Source: DAOVRL01 sp023128595 (GTDB taxonomy: Bacteria; Planctomycetota; Phycisphaerae; Sedimentisphaerales; Anaerobacaceae). Taken from it: 64,000 bases of DNA. The notes beneath the pieces were generated by a model. That model made no database searches and had not been told where the DNA came from. It saw nothing but the letters and a program-made list of their open reading frames with translations. Within the stretch, counting starts at the first letter, position 1, and each line of letters opens with the position of its first letter. The translations under genes and the position numbers were made by a program. The DNA is taken from assembly GCA_030628155.1 (NCBI GenBank), contig DAOVRL010000001.1, positions 18,647 through 82,646 of the forward strand, given 5' to 3'. Shown here piece by piece: positions 1-8,038 of the stretch.

Positions 1-1053
1 CTGTTTCACAAGACACAGGATCCGGTTAAGAAGGTGGGCTTGTTGATTCCGGTCTGTAAGGAGCTGGCGAAGCAACACGGCAAGGGGGTTTTGCAGAAAG
101 ATTTGCATTTGGGCAATTTTCTGCTGGACGGCGAGAGGATACTTGTGCTTGATCCTGGTCAAATGCGGTTCTTTGCGCAGCCGGTAACAAGGAAAAGAGG
201 CATTTCGCAATTGGCGCTGCTGGTTCGCTGTCTGCCGGCCGACGACAGAGAGTCGATTTCGAAGGTCTGTGGGGAGTATTTTGAAGCCCGCGGCTGGCGT
301 TTTAGGAAGTCAGATGAGACATTATTGCGAAAACAGATGACGATGCATGGAAAAAGAGGGACCAGGAGGGGTTTGAAAAAGTGCCTGCGAACAAGTAAGA
401 GAAACCTCCGAGTTAAGACCGATAGATACCTTGCTGTGTTTGAGAGAAGTTTTTGCCTCGGCGCCGAGCCGCTTGGTTTTATAGAACAAATAGATGCATT
501 GATGGATGGTGGCGAGGTCCTTAAAGACGGCAATACCTGCTACGTATGCCGATTGACGTGGAACGGCAAGGACGTGGTGGTCAAGCGCTACAATCACAAG
601 GGCGTTGTTCACTCGGTGCGTCATACGATCAAGAGGTCACGCGCCAGGCAGGGCTGGCTGCACGCTCAGCGGCTTGGGATGCTCCACATAGCTACACCGA
701 GACCATTGGCTTATATTGAGCAGCTCAAAGGATTGATTGTATGGAAATCTTATCTGGTAACTGAGCACGTCGAAGGGCAAAAGCTCGATTGTTTTCTGCG
801 GGATGAGAACATCAGCCAGGAGCAACGTTCAGATACGACCCGGCGGGTTATGGAACTGCTCGAGAAGCTGGGGAAATATCGCATCACTCACGGCGACTTG
901 AAGCATTCAAATCTCCTGATCACAGAGGACGGTCCCGTATTGATAGACCTCGACGCGATGGTAGTACATAAGATAGGCTGGATATCTGCCTGGAAGGGAC
1001 GGACGTACGTGAGCCGTTTCAAAGAAAGCCTTGAGGCCTCTCCTGTGTATTAG
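1..1053 (+). CDS. Tandem lipopolysaccharide-kinase-like protein (5' end outside window)
   Basis: The frame is open from base 1, so the true start lies upstream; the GTG at 34 is just the first in-window start codon. Two kinase-like segments are visible. The first keeps only its catalytic end: KDLHLGNFLLDG (bases ~97-130), an HxDxxxxN-like loop, then LDPGQMRF at the metal-binding Asp position. The second looks complete: VVVKRYN carries the ATP-binding Lys, YLVTEHVEG looks like a hinge, then HGDLKHSNLL (~891-920) and LIDLDAM. This matches the Kdo-kinase/WaaP (InaA) superfamily, whose members phosphorylate LPS core sugars in the cytoplasm. Its position beside a glycan-assembly locus supports that role (inference). 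It ends 9 bases before the convergent methyltransferase gene. Family is fairly sure; substrate unknown. Confidence 0.75.
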   Translation: MFHKTQDPVKKVGLLIPVCKELAKQHGKGVLQKDLHLGNFLLDGERILVLDPGQMRFFAQPVTRKRGISQLALLVRCLPADDRESISKVCGEYFEARGWRFRKSDETLLRKQMTMHGKRGTRRGLKKCLRTSKRNLRVKTDRYLAVFERSFCLGAEPLGFIEQIDALMDGGEVLKDGNTCYVCRLTWNGKDVVVKRYNHKGVVHSVRHTIKRSRARQGWLHAQRLGMLHIATPRPLAYIEQLKGLIVWKSYLVTEHVEGQKLDCFLRDENISQEQRSDTTRRVMELLEKLGKYRITHGDLKHSNLLITEDGPVLIDLDAMVVHKIGWISAWKGRTYVSRFKESLEASPVY

Positions 1054-1061
1054 CATTCTCA

Positions 1062-1856
1062 TCAGAGAATCTCAGAACAATCAGCAGGACCCCCTTCCCA
1101 TATTTCCTTGCGGCATTTCCGGGCCAGAACCACCACGGTGTCCGCCCGTCGCAGCAAAGCAGCTATCCTGCTCAAAGGCGACACGGCTTTTTTCAGCAAA
1201 GATGACCTCCTGAGGCGGTTGCGGTGGTCGGGATTGTAATTGTCGCCATAAACAAAATACTGTAGTGAACCTAAAATCCCTTTTGATGTTCTCTCATAGA
1301 ACACCTGCTGGACGGTAAGTCCTCCTTTTTCCAGCAGGTTTGTGACTGTTTTAGGAGTGTAAATGTAGAGGTGGCGTGGGCAGTCAAGATGATACCATTT
1401 CTCTTTGAACAGCCTGGCATTGAAGCTGCCAAAATTGGGCGTTTGTATTACACAGCAACCGTCGGGTTTTAGCAGATCCGAGAACTTCGCCAAAACTCTG
1501 GAAGGATTGTTTACATGCTCGAGGTAGGACCAAGCGGTTATTAGGTCAAAATAGCTATTTGGGAAAGGGGATTCGAAAACCGAGCCCGTAGATATGTCGA
1601 GGCCATAGTCCTGGCTCGCAGTTTTCGCCGCGAGGCTCGAAACGTCTATCCCGTAAACTTCACAACCCGTCAAGAGCCTCATATCATTGAGAAAAGCCCC
1701 GCTCCCGCACCCGACATCCAACAATCGGCAGGCTGGTGATAGTCTCTTGTAGATAAGGCCAAGAACAGGTGCACCTCTTACCTTCCTCCTGAGTCGGCGC
1801 AAATTCACTTTTTTGGGCCGCGGCTTTACATGATGTAATTGCTGATGAGATCGCAA
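1062..1856 (-). CDS. Class I SAM-dependent methyltransferase
   Basis: A 264-residue protein with the SAM-binding glycine motif LLDVGCGSGAFL near residue 50. An acidic strand end follows (VYGIDVS), then AWSYLEHVNNPSRVL and LKPDGCCVIQTPNFGS, typical of the Methyltransf_23/UbiE-like fold. No membrane segment, so cytoplasmic. The start used is a TTG that overlaps the upstream glycosyltransferase gene by 31 bases; an AGGA lies about 9 bases before it. A GTG 48 bases further in is the alternative but lacks a good ribosome site. The gene sits last in a run of glycosyltransferases, so it probably methylates a sugar or a glycan-linked lipid. Acceptor cannot be told from sequence. Confidence 0.8.
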   Translation of the reverse strand: MRSHQQLHHVKPRPKKVNLRRLRRKVRGAPVLGLIYKRLSPACRLLDVGCGSGAFLNDMRLLTGCEVYGIDVSSLAAKTASQDYGLDISTGSVFESPFPNSYFDLITAWSYLEHVNNPSRVLAKFSDLLKPDGCCVIQTPNFGSFNARLFKEKWYHLDCPRHLYIYTPKTVTNLLEKGGLTVQQVFYERTSKGILGSLQYFVYGDNYNPDHRNRLRRSSLLKKAVSPLSRIAALLRRADTVVVLARKCRKEIWEGGPADCSEIL

Positions 1857-2809
1857 AGGCTTTTTCCTATGACAGCAACGTCAAAGTCCTTAACCATTGC
1901 CATTGCGGCCGAACCCATAGTCCGCCTCAAATCGGGCTTCTCTATCAACGTGCTTATACTGTCAATCCACTGCGACTTGTCTGTTGCGAGCAAACCGACG
2001 ATGTTATCTTTAACGTACTCGGTGTTTACGCCGACCGGCGAGGCGATAACGGGCAGGCCGGCGGAGGCATACTGGAGGATCTTGAAGCCGCATTTGCCTC
2101 TTGTGAAGCGGTTGTCCGGCAAGGGCGCAAGGCCAATATCACTCGTGGCCAAATCAGTGCCCTGCGTCTGCTCGGACCAGAGGCGCTTTTCGACGGGCAA
2201 GCTCTGCAGGTCAAAAAAGTCATCGCATATTATTCTCAAGATGACGTTGTCGAAACGGGAGCCAATTTCTTCGAGAGCCGGTTTGATTTCAGCAAGGTAC
2301 TTGAGCGTGCTTTGGCTGCCGATCCACACGAGCCGGATCTTTCCGTCGCTGTCGGGTTTGTATGGGAGTTTGTAGGCTTTTGTGTCTAAGCCTGTTGGCA
2401 GGACTTCGACTGTTGTACTCAATCTGCGTGCGAGCTCAGCAAGGTAAGGGTTGCCGGCGATGACCAGGTCGGCCAGCTTGACGGTCAGGCGAAATCGAAC
2501 GGAATTGGAGAAGCTGTAACTCTGTGGTGCTCTGGGCTTGTACATCACGGCATCGTCAAAATCGTATATGATTTTGGCGGCGTGTCGGCGGAACACCGGG
2601 GCCTCGATGAGATTTAGCCTCCTTTTGTGCAGGAAGACGGCGTCAAAATCGGCGGCACGCATAAAGAGCTTTCGACGTGCTAAAAAGCCGGATGGCAACT
2701 TTGCTACTTCACAATCTATACCGTTCGCCCGCAGAGTATCAATATGAACTGCTATGCGCTGCCTGAAACTGGCCCGATCCGGATTGTTGCTGATGACGAG
2801 GAGCTTCAT
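1826..2809 (-). CDS. GT-B glycosyltransferase (GT4-like)
   Basis: Start placed at MKLLVISNNP, 16 codons inside the longest frame, because a GT-B N-terminal strand begins there; gives 327 residues. The N-terminal half has KIIYDFDDAVMY and a LADLVIAGNPYLAEL stretch, usual in group-1 transferases. The C-terminal half has RLVWIGSQSTLKYL and the donor-site region GFKILQYASAGLPVIASPVG near residue 265. No signal peptide, so it likely works at the cytoplasmic face of the membrane, adding one sugar of the surface glycan. It overlaps the methyltransferase gene downstream and follows the CgeB-like gene by about 10 bases, so the three are probably cotranscribed. Sugar specificity unknown. Confidence 0.82.
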   Translation of the reverse strand: MKLLVISNNPDRASFRQRIAVHIDTLRANGIDCEVAKLPSGFLARRKLFMRAADFDAVFLHKRRLNLIEAPVFRRHAAKIIYDFDDAVMYKPRAPQSYSFSNSVRFRLTVKLADLVIAGNPYLAELARRLSTTVEVLPTGLDTKAYKLPYKPDSDGKIRLVWIGSQSTLKYLAEIKPALEEIGSRFDNVILRIICDDFFDLQSLPVEKRLWSEQTQGTDLATSDIGLAPLPDNRFTRGKCGFKILQYASAGLPVIASPVGVNTEYVKDNIVGLLATDKSQWIDSISTLIEKPDLRRTMGSAAMAMVKDFDVAVIGKSLCDLISNYIM

Positions 2810-2819
2810 TTGGCGGACC

Positions 2820-3887
2820 TTATTGTTTGCCTTGGAGAATTTCAGCCCAAGGAGCATTGTACGTTCCTGTTTCGATTAGATCGAGCATATATTGGGCTAT
2901 CTTTTCACAATTAAAATCGGTATGCGCTTTTTGCATTCCGGCGATTGCGATTTTCTCCCGTTCCCGGTCATGCTTTAGATACCATTGGGCCAGCTCAAAG
3001 AACTCATCAGTGGTCTCAAAATACTTCACGTGCAGACCATCTTCAAAAAGCAAATCCGAATCAGGCACTTTTTTTGCCAACACAAATGTCCCGCAAGATA
3101 CATAATTGATAAATCTATCGGAATGGTAGAGTCTCACATTATTTGCTATGTTTATGCTCAAGCCGATTTTCGCCTCGCTGATTGCCCAGAAGGTTTCGAT
3201 GCCCTCCACCCTCGGATTGCCGAAACATCCATACATCTTAGCGTTGGGCATTTTCGAAAGTCTGTGCAATAACTCGTATCTATCGACATCCGTGCCGGCA
3301 CCAAGAGCAAGCCGGCGGTGCTCAGCCTTGCCCGTGAAGATAATGTCCGTCTTCCATTCTTCTTCTACATTGTATCTATGTTGTATGTCCGGGTCGCAGG
3401 CGTTGGGTATAAAGGCGCAGCGTGGAACGCCGGCATCCTTGTAGGTTTTGAGGAACTCTCCGGCGCTGGTGGTCGCAACGAGGTCGGTCTCCTTTGCTAT
3501 CGCCAAACGGGCGGGATTTCTTTCGGGGAACGGGTCCTCATCTCTGCCCACAATAATCGCATTTGGCGCTGCGGTGCGTATAGTCCGGACGGTCTCGGCA
3601 GTGATATATTTCATGCTGAGAAGGAGGACAATATGGGGATGGTAAGGTTTAATCTGCTCGGCGAGGATATTGTCTGCTCTTTTTCTCACAAAACGAGGTG
3701 CGAACCGCCTGAAATGCTTGCCGGAGAAGGGATTGAATTGCGTCATTATGTTTCTGTAGCCGAAACGCTGAACATCATGCCCGAGCCGGAGCAGGCCCTT
3801 GATCCACATGCGGGCCTGAGCGCGAACAGAGCGAGGGAATTCGTCCTTAAAATCAGCTATCGCAAAAATCCGTTTCGCTCTTGCCAT
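2820..3887 (-). CDS. CgeB-like glycosyltransferase
   Basis: A 355-residue protein resembling CgeB/DUF3880-type glycosyltransferases. The N-terminus has SVRAQARMWIKGLLRLGHDV. The C-terminal domain has LYHSDRFINYVSCGTFVLAK, then DLLFEDGLHVKYFETTDEF and a helical tail, the usual Glyco_trans_1_2 signature in which the conserved segment recognises the nucleotide sugar. ATG start with AGGGA close upstream. It lies between another CgeB-like gene (3942-5051) and a GT4-like gene, all on the minus strand with short gaps. Role: addition of a sugar during glycan assembly (inference). It and the next protein upstream in the operon look like distant paralogues. Confidence 0.78.
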   Translation of the reverse strand: MARAKRIFAIADFKDEFPRSVRAQARMWIKGLLRLGHDVQRFGYRNIMTQFNPFSGKHFRRFAPRFVRKRADNILAEQIKPYHPHIVLLLSMKYITAETVRTIRTAAPNAIIVGRDEDPFPERNPARLAIAKETDLVATTSAGEFLKTYKDAGVPRCAFIPNACDPDIQHRYNVEEEWKTDIIFTGKAEHRRLALGAGTDVDRYELLHRLSKMPNAKMYGCFGNPRVEGIETFWAISEAKIGLSINIANNVRLYHSDRFINYVSCGTFVLAKKVPDSDLLFEDGLHVKYFETTDEFFELAQWYLKHDREREKIAIAGMQKAHTDFNCEKIAQYMLDLIETGTYNAPWAEILQGKQ

Positions 3888-3941
3888 AATCCCTGAATCG
3901 ACCTTATCAATATTTTGCTCATGTCTGAAAAAACACTGCTG

Positions 3942-5051
3942 CTAACCTGCATTTAAGAGTCCGGACCGGACCAGTAATTCGGTCACGCTCTTTTTTAATG
4001 TGATTTCTTTTGTGACGAACTCATAACCAGCCCGACTGATTTCCGTCCACCGTCGCTCGTCCCGAAGATAGCTTAGTATCACCCCTGCCATCTCGCGAGG
4101 CTGAGCCTGTACAAAATGTACGCCGGCCTTAAAAGGCTCGGTGGACTGGGTGCCCACGGAAACAACCATGGCCCCGCAACTCATAGATATCAAGAACCTC
4201 TCTATGGCAAAGTCCCATGGAACGCGAGGCAAGTCGATCGATATCTTGGTCCGGTTCAGCAACTCTGTTCTTTGGGCTCCATAACAGTCGTCGTCCGCTA
4301 TCTTGAGTTTAACTCCTTGAGCCGAAAGTTCGGCGCGAAGATCGGTCAGCAGCATTTCCCGCGTTTTGCTGTTTAGTCTGCCGAGAAAAAGGACATCGAT
4401 GTCCCGCTCAAGGCCGCGATATGCACCGAGGTTGCGATGATAGCCAAAGGGAATAAATTGTGCATCATAGCCCATCTCCACAATAAATCTGTGCTTAGCC
4501 TCAGTCGTCGTAAACAAATAGTCAATACAGCCATCCCTCATACATTTTTGTAGCCGATAACCCCGTACCATGACACGTACCCATTCCCGGGTATTACAGC
4601 CGATGTAATCAGTATTGCCCTCTCGGGCGATTTCTTTTCGAAGCCTCCTGATACAATTCCATCTGCCAAGGCGAAGAACGTCTCTTCCAAAAGGAAAATG
4701 CTTGTGCACGATTTGCCCCCAACCCCCTGGCAGAAGTCGACGCCAATCCAGTTTCGCAAGCCTATCTCCGATTAACCTTGCTCTTGCCGATAATCCTGGC
4801 GGTGGCAAAGGATCAACCAACCACAAAATTGTCACCACTCTTTGTATCTGAGATTTATCCAGCCTTTCAAGCAGCTCAAGTCCGATCGAATCGGATGGCA
4901 GGATAATAGCATCCAGATCATCGTCTCGTTGTTCCTTTTGTGTCCATGCGTCAAAGCCAAGCTCAAGGAGAACATCCCTTATCATTACACCCATTTTCAG
5001 TGGACCTGTAACAACAAGTATCCTGACCTTCTTTGAGCCTTCGCCATTCAT
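3942..5051 (-). CDS. CgeB-like glycosyltransferase, second copy
   Basis: 369 residues. The C-terminal donor-binding region ISIDLPRVPWDFAIERFL followed by SMSCGAMVVSVGTQSTEPF and FVQAQPREMAGVILSYL corresponds to the same Glyco_trans_1_2 region as in the neighbouring gene. RDIDVLFLGRLNSKTREMLL is the strand that starts the second Rossmann-like domain. The N-terminus (KKVRILVVTGPLKMGVMIRDVLLELG) begins the first. The gene starts 4 bases after the stop of the 225-residue methyltransferase, which suggests translational coupling. Probably cytoplasmic, peripheral to the membrane. Donor and acceptor cannot be read from the sequence. Confidence 0.72.
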   Translation of the reverse strand: MNGEGSKKVRILVVTGPLKMGVMIRDVLLELGFDAWTQKEQRDDDLDAIILPSDSIGLELLERLDKSQIQRVVTILWLVDPLPPPGLSARARLIGDRLAKLDWRRLLPGGWGQIVHKHFPFGRDVLRLGRWNCIRRLRKEIAREGNTDYIGCNTREWVRVMVRGYRLQKCMRDGCIDYLFTTTEAKHRFIVEMGYDAQFIPFGYHRNLGAYRGLERDIDVLFLGRLNSKTREMLLTDLRAELSAQGVKLKIADDDCYGAQRTELLNRTKISIDLPRVPWDFAIERFLISMSCGAMVVSVGTQSTEPFKAGVHFVQAQPREMAGVILSYLRDERRWTEISRAGYEFVTKEITLKKSVTELLVRSGLLNAG

Positions 5052-5055
5052 ATTT

Positions 5056-5733
5056 TTACCCGTATTCCCGCTCGTAAACGTGCCTCCTAACTGAGTGTGT
5101 TCTGATAATGTCGTCTCTTACTTGGAAAGTCCAACCGGGCTGAATGCCCAGAATAAAGCGTTCTAATGCTTCCAAAGCAGGGTAGTCGTTCTGGCCGGTG
5201 AAACAACGCGCATCGTCAATAAGTATAGCGTGGTCGGCGGCCTTTCTATGACTCAATATACATTCCAATTCCTGGATTATGGGTGTTTCAAGATCAGCTT
5301 TTGCAGTTGAACCGCCTGACCAATGAGCGTCAAGCCAGAATAGACAGGGCTCGCTGATGTTCATCAAGACTTCCGGCAGGACTTCGCCACTTTCGCCTTG
5401 AATAATGTGAATATTGGGATACCCGGCAAACCTTCTCTGAGCGTTCCGACAATGGGTTTCATCAAGTTCAATAGAGTAAATCTCCCTTATGTGAGGCATA
5501 ACCGCATAAACCATCTTCCCTTTATAGGTGCCGGTCTCAATGAATATCTCGGGCAAAAACTTCTCAATATATTCTATGACGACCCGCTGCTTGCCTAAGT
5601 TAGGCATGGGTAGTTGTGAGCCGCCTTTTTCCCACCGCCGCAACTTTTTCTTAAGCTGTCTTTTTCTTTGGAATCTACCGAGAATTCCAAGCGGAGTTGA
5701 ACGCTCTATAAAATATTTCAAAGGTTCCTTCAT
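5056..5733 (-). CDS. Class I SAM-dependent methyltransferase-like protein
   Basis: A 225-residue protein. FIETGTYKGKMVYAVM (near residue 60) is a glycine-containing SAM loop of the FkbM/Methyltransf_24-like kind, IYSIELDETHC carries the acidic residue that would hold the ribose, and HIIQGESGEVLPEVL and CLFWLDAHWSGGST follow in the expected order. No membrane segment. It lies between a glycosyltransferase and a broken glycosyltransferase copy, so methylation of a glycan or a nucleotide-sugar intermediate is plausible. Proteins of this kind in glycan loci are often annotated only as 'methyltransferase'; the acceptor is unknown. Confidence 0.68.
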   Translation of the reverse strand: MKEPLKYFIERSTPLGILGRFQRKRQLKKKLRRWEKGGSQLPMPNLGKQRVVIEYIEKFLPEIFIETGTYKGKMVYAVMPHIREIYSIELDETHCRNAQRRFAGYPNIHIIQGESGEVLPEVLMNISEPCLFWLDAHWSGGSTAKADLETPIIQELECILSHRKAADHAILIDDARCFTGQNDYPALEALERFILGIQPGWTFQVRDDIIRTHSVRRHVYEREYG

Positions 5734-5738
5734 TATCC

Positions 5739-5915
5739 CTACTCTGGAAACTTTGTTATAACGTTCGCCTGTTCTTCTCCAAAGGGCTCCACCCTACACA
5801 GGATGCGTGTTTGAAACAGTTCTACTGGGAAGTGTTTATAAAGGCTCTGAAGGTAGGCGGCAACCTCCAAAGCGGCCTTTTTAGCGGATAGAACGTTGCT
5901 TATCAGTTCTTGCAT
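5739..5915 (-). pseudogene. Truncated copy of the glycosyltransferase-like gene at 8039-8968
   Basis: The 58 residues from MQELISNVL to the stop line up with the first ~60 residues of the 309-residue protein encoded at 8039-8968: AYLQSLYKHFPVELFQT here against AYLESLYRSFPSELIQT there, and CRVEPFGEEQ against YKVELFDAEY. The copy stops where the longer protein continues into its acidic, DxD-like region, so it lacks the presumed active site. A longer frame reaching 5993 overlaps the upstream kinase-like gene and has no homology in the extra part. Most likely a remnant of a duplicated or replaced glycosyltransferase gene. A short functional peptide cannot be excluded. Confidence 0.65.
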
Positions 5916-5935
5916 GGTATACTCACGACTTGGGA

Positions 5936-6814
5936 CTAAACAATATCTCCATAGATTTTCCTTCGGTGTTTCCGATGTAATTTTGTAATGCAATAATAAT
6001 TAAAGCGTTCTATCATTTTTTTTCTGATGGTGTTGTCCTCAACTTTAATTGCATCCAGTAGCTTGGCAAGCCAATCATCAATAAGCTGTTTTGTTAGTAA
6101 ATATGGTGTCCACTTCACAAAACTAGCGGCCTCAAATATTAGTATTTCGGAACTGCGATTATTATGAAACTTTGCGTTCTCAAAATCCAAAACAAAAGCG
6201 TCTGGATTTGAGCCCTTGTCACCGAGCATAACAGCGTGCAAATTAATCTCTATATTATTACACTTTGCATTGTAAAGGTCAACGAAGACAGGAATGGTAC
6301 GGCTAAGTATCTCGGCACATTTTTGTTCGTCGCCTCTATTCAATTTCAACAGCTCATCAACTGAGATATAACCACTCAAATCCTCAAGAATTACTACGGT
6401 CATCTTTGTCAGCCGAAAAGAATCATATATACTACTATAACCGTAAACTTTCGGGACGTTTAATCCTCGACTGGCGGCAATAATTAAGTTCGCCGCCTCA
6501 CTAAATCCAAGTGTACAGGTTTTCATTAGAAGATATTTCAATCTGTGCTTAAAACGAAACACAGGACACACTTTCACAACAAAAGAGTCTTCGTTGAATT
6601 GTGAGGGTTTGACTCGAAAAACGACTCGGTCGCCTTTTGCCCCTTTAAGGAGTTGAAAATTATCCGGCAGAGATGATTCTTTAGATTTGTTCATCACAGA
6701 CAGAACAGATTGAGCCACAGGAAGCAGATTTTCGTTTCTGAGCAAAAAGGTAGCCGCCTTAGAATGACGGTATCTGAATTTCAGCACATCTTTCAATAGT
6801 CTCGATTTATTCAA
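5936..6814 (-). CDS. Kinase-fold protein, probable pseudokinase of the LPS-kinase/APH type
   Basis: 292 residues with the layout of a small-molecule or LPS kinase. GAKGDRVVFRV and FVVKVCPVFRFKHRL supply a glycine-poor N-lobe with a Lys, MTVVILEDLSGYIS is a hinge-like strand, and VLDFENAKF is the DFG-equivalent. The catalytic loop expected just before it (H-x-D-x-x-x-x-N) reads IEINLHAVML, without the catalytic Asp or the metal-binding Asn, so phosphotransfer is doubtful. The gene is embedded in the glycan locus, where kinase-fold proteins usually modify LPS sugars. Base composition here is more AT-rich than in the rml genes, which may hint at a different origin. Fold call is moderate; loss of activity is inference. 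Confidence 0.55.
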   Translation of the reverse strand: MNKSRLLKDVLKFRYRHSKAATFLLRNENLLPVAQSVLSVMNKSKESSLPDNFQLLKGAKGDRVVFRVKPSQFNEDSFVVKVCPVFRFKHRLKYLLMKTCTLGFSEAANLIIAASRGLNVPKVYGYSSIYDSFRLTKMTVVILEDLSGYISVDELLKLNRGDEQKCAEILSRTIPVFVDLYNAKCNNIEINLHAVMLGDKGSNPDAFVLDFENAKFHNNRSSEILIFEAASFVKWTPYLLTKQLIDDWLAKLLDAIKVEDNTIRKKMIERFNYYCITKLHRKHRRKIYGDIV

Positions 6815-7002
6815 GGCAGGCCTGTAATCCTATCATAATTCCGTATTTGCGAAATATCCACCACGAGTAGCAGAATATCATAACCCAAATGAACAAAATC
6901 CTTTGGCCAAGTTGGGCATTTAATCCACGAATATGTTTGAACTCTCATATACAATGTCGCTACCTGTAAAAGGAGTGGCTTTGGTTTTTTGCATAGCCGC
7001 AG

Positions 7003-7971
7003 CTACTGAGAAACTATGGGTTTTACACTAACGCTTATTTCTCTCGACAAGGGCCCCGGCATTTTCCAGTTAGGCTTTGGATCGTTTTTTTTACTGAGCA
7101 GAGAGAACTTTAGTAAATCAAAATAAAGACGAATATCAAAAGGGTAATAACAAATGGCACGTTTAATAAAAACTATCGCAGCGGTTCTATTGAGTGATTG
7201 AGCAACAGCTTTGGCTGCCCTTCGATACTTATGACTAATCGATCTCTTTGCAACTATAGAAGGAACGAATTTGTCACCCCCTAACCGATAATAGAATCTT
7301 TCAAATGACAAAATGCCGTTACACTGATCATCCACGGAAAGATCTTTCGATATACTTCCAGGTATTTCTCTTCGAAAAACATGTGCATCTGAAACAAATA
7401 AAAATGGGGTCTTTACGGAAAGCCTCATAAAAGCATCGTTGTCTTCTCCTGTTCGCAAAGCCTCATCAAAGAAAAAACCTTGCAGGACATCTTTTCTGAA
7501 TAGAGTAGCTGAAGGCATAATGCATGGTCCTGCTCTAAAGAAAGACTTTGTTAGCCATCCAGACTTATAACGTTCATCTCTTGCAAACGGCTTTGTTTTC
7601 CCATCGTCAGACATTAACATGACACGAGCATAAGCAGCACCAAATTCGATTTGTCCCTGCAGACGGTCCATCATGACCTCTAAATAATTAGCTGGCCACA
7701 GATCGTCATGGTCTAAAAAAGCAATATATTGGCCCCCTGCTTTCACCAATCCAAAATTGCGTGCGCTGCAATGTCCCCCATTATCCTTGTAGAAGTATTT
7801 TACCCTGGAATCTGATATCTGCTCAACAAGCGAGCGGGTGTTGTCAGTAGAGCCATCATCAACAACTATGGCTTCAAAGTCCGTACGGCTTTGGCGCAAA
7901 ACACTTTCAATCGCCTCTTTAACCAGGTTACTGCGATTATAGGTAGGAATTATCACACTGACTCTTGGCAC
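7003..7971 (-). CDS. GT2 family glycosyltransferase
   Basis: Start placed at the GTG of VPRVSVIIPTYN, giving 322 residues: AGGA sits six bases upstream, and the longer frame reaching 8109 would add 46 non-homologous residues over the neighbouring gene. GT-A features are clear: VSVIIPTYNRSNLVKEAIES, VVDDGSTDNT, GHCSARNFGL and the metal-binding FLDHDDLWP (D-x-D). The C-terminal part has TGEDNDAFMRLS, an ED motif typical for the catalytic base. It acts at the cytoplasmic face of the membrane, adding a sugar to a growing glycan. It overlaps no neighbour with this start and lies 67 bases downstream of the 309-residue protein's stop. Confidence 0.85.
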   Translation of the reverse strand: MPRVSVIIPTYNRSNLVKEAIESVLRQSRTDFEAIVVDDGSTDNTRSLVEQISDSRVKYFYKDNGGHCSARNFGLVKAGGQYIAFLDHDDLWPANYLEVMMDRLQGQIEFGAAYARVMLMSDDGKTKPFARDERYKSGWLTKSFFRAGPCIMPSATLFRKDVLQGFFFDEALRTGEDNDAFMRLSVKTPFLFVSDAHVFRREIPGSISKDLSVDDQCNGILSFERFYYRLGGDKFVPSIVAKRSISHKYRRAAKAVAQSLNRTAAIVFIKRAICYYPFDIRLYFDLLKFSLLSKKNDPKPNWKMPGPLSREISVSVKPIVSQ

Positions 7972-8038
7972 AGAAATTCCTGCAAAACACAACAGCGTTA
8001 ATATTGCGCTATTCAGCCACCCTTGACATATTATCTTA

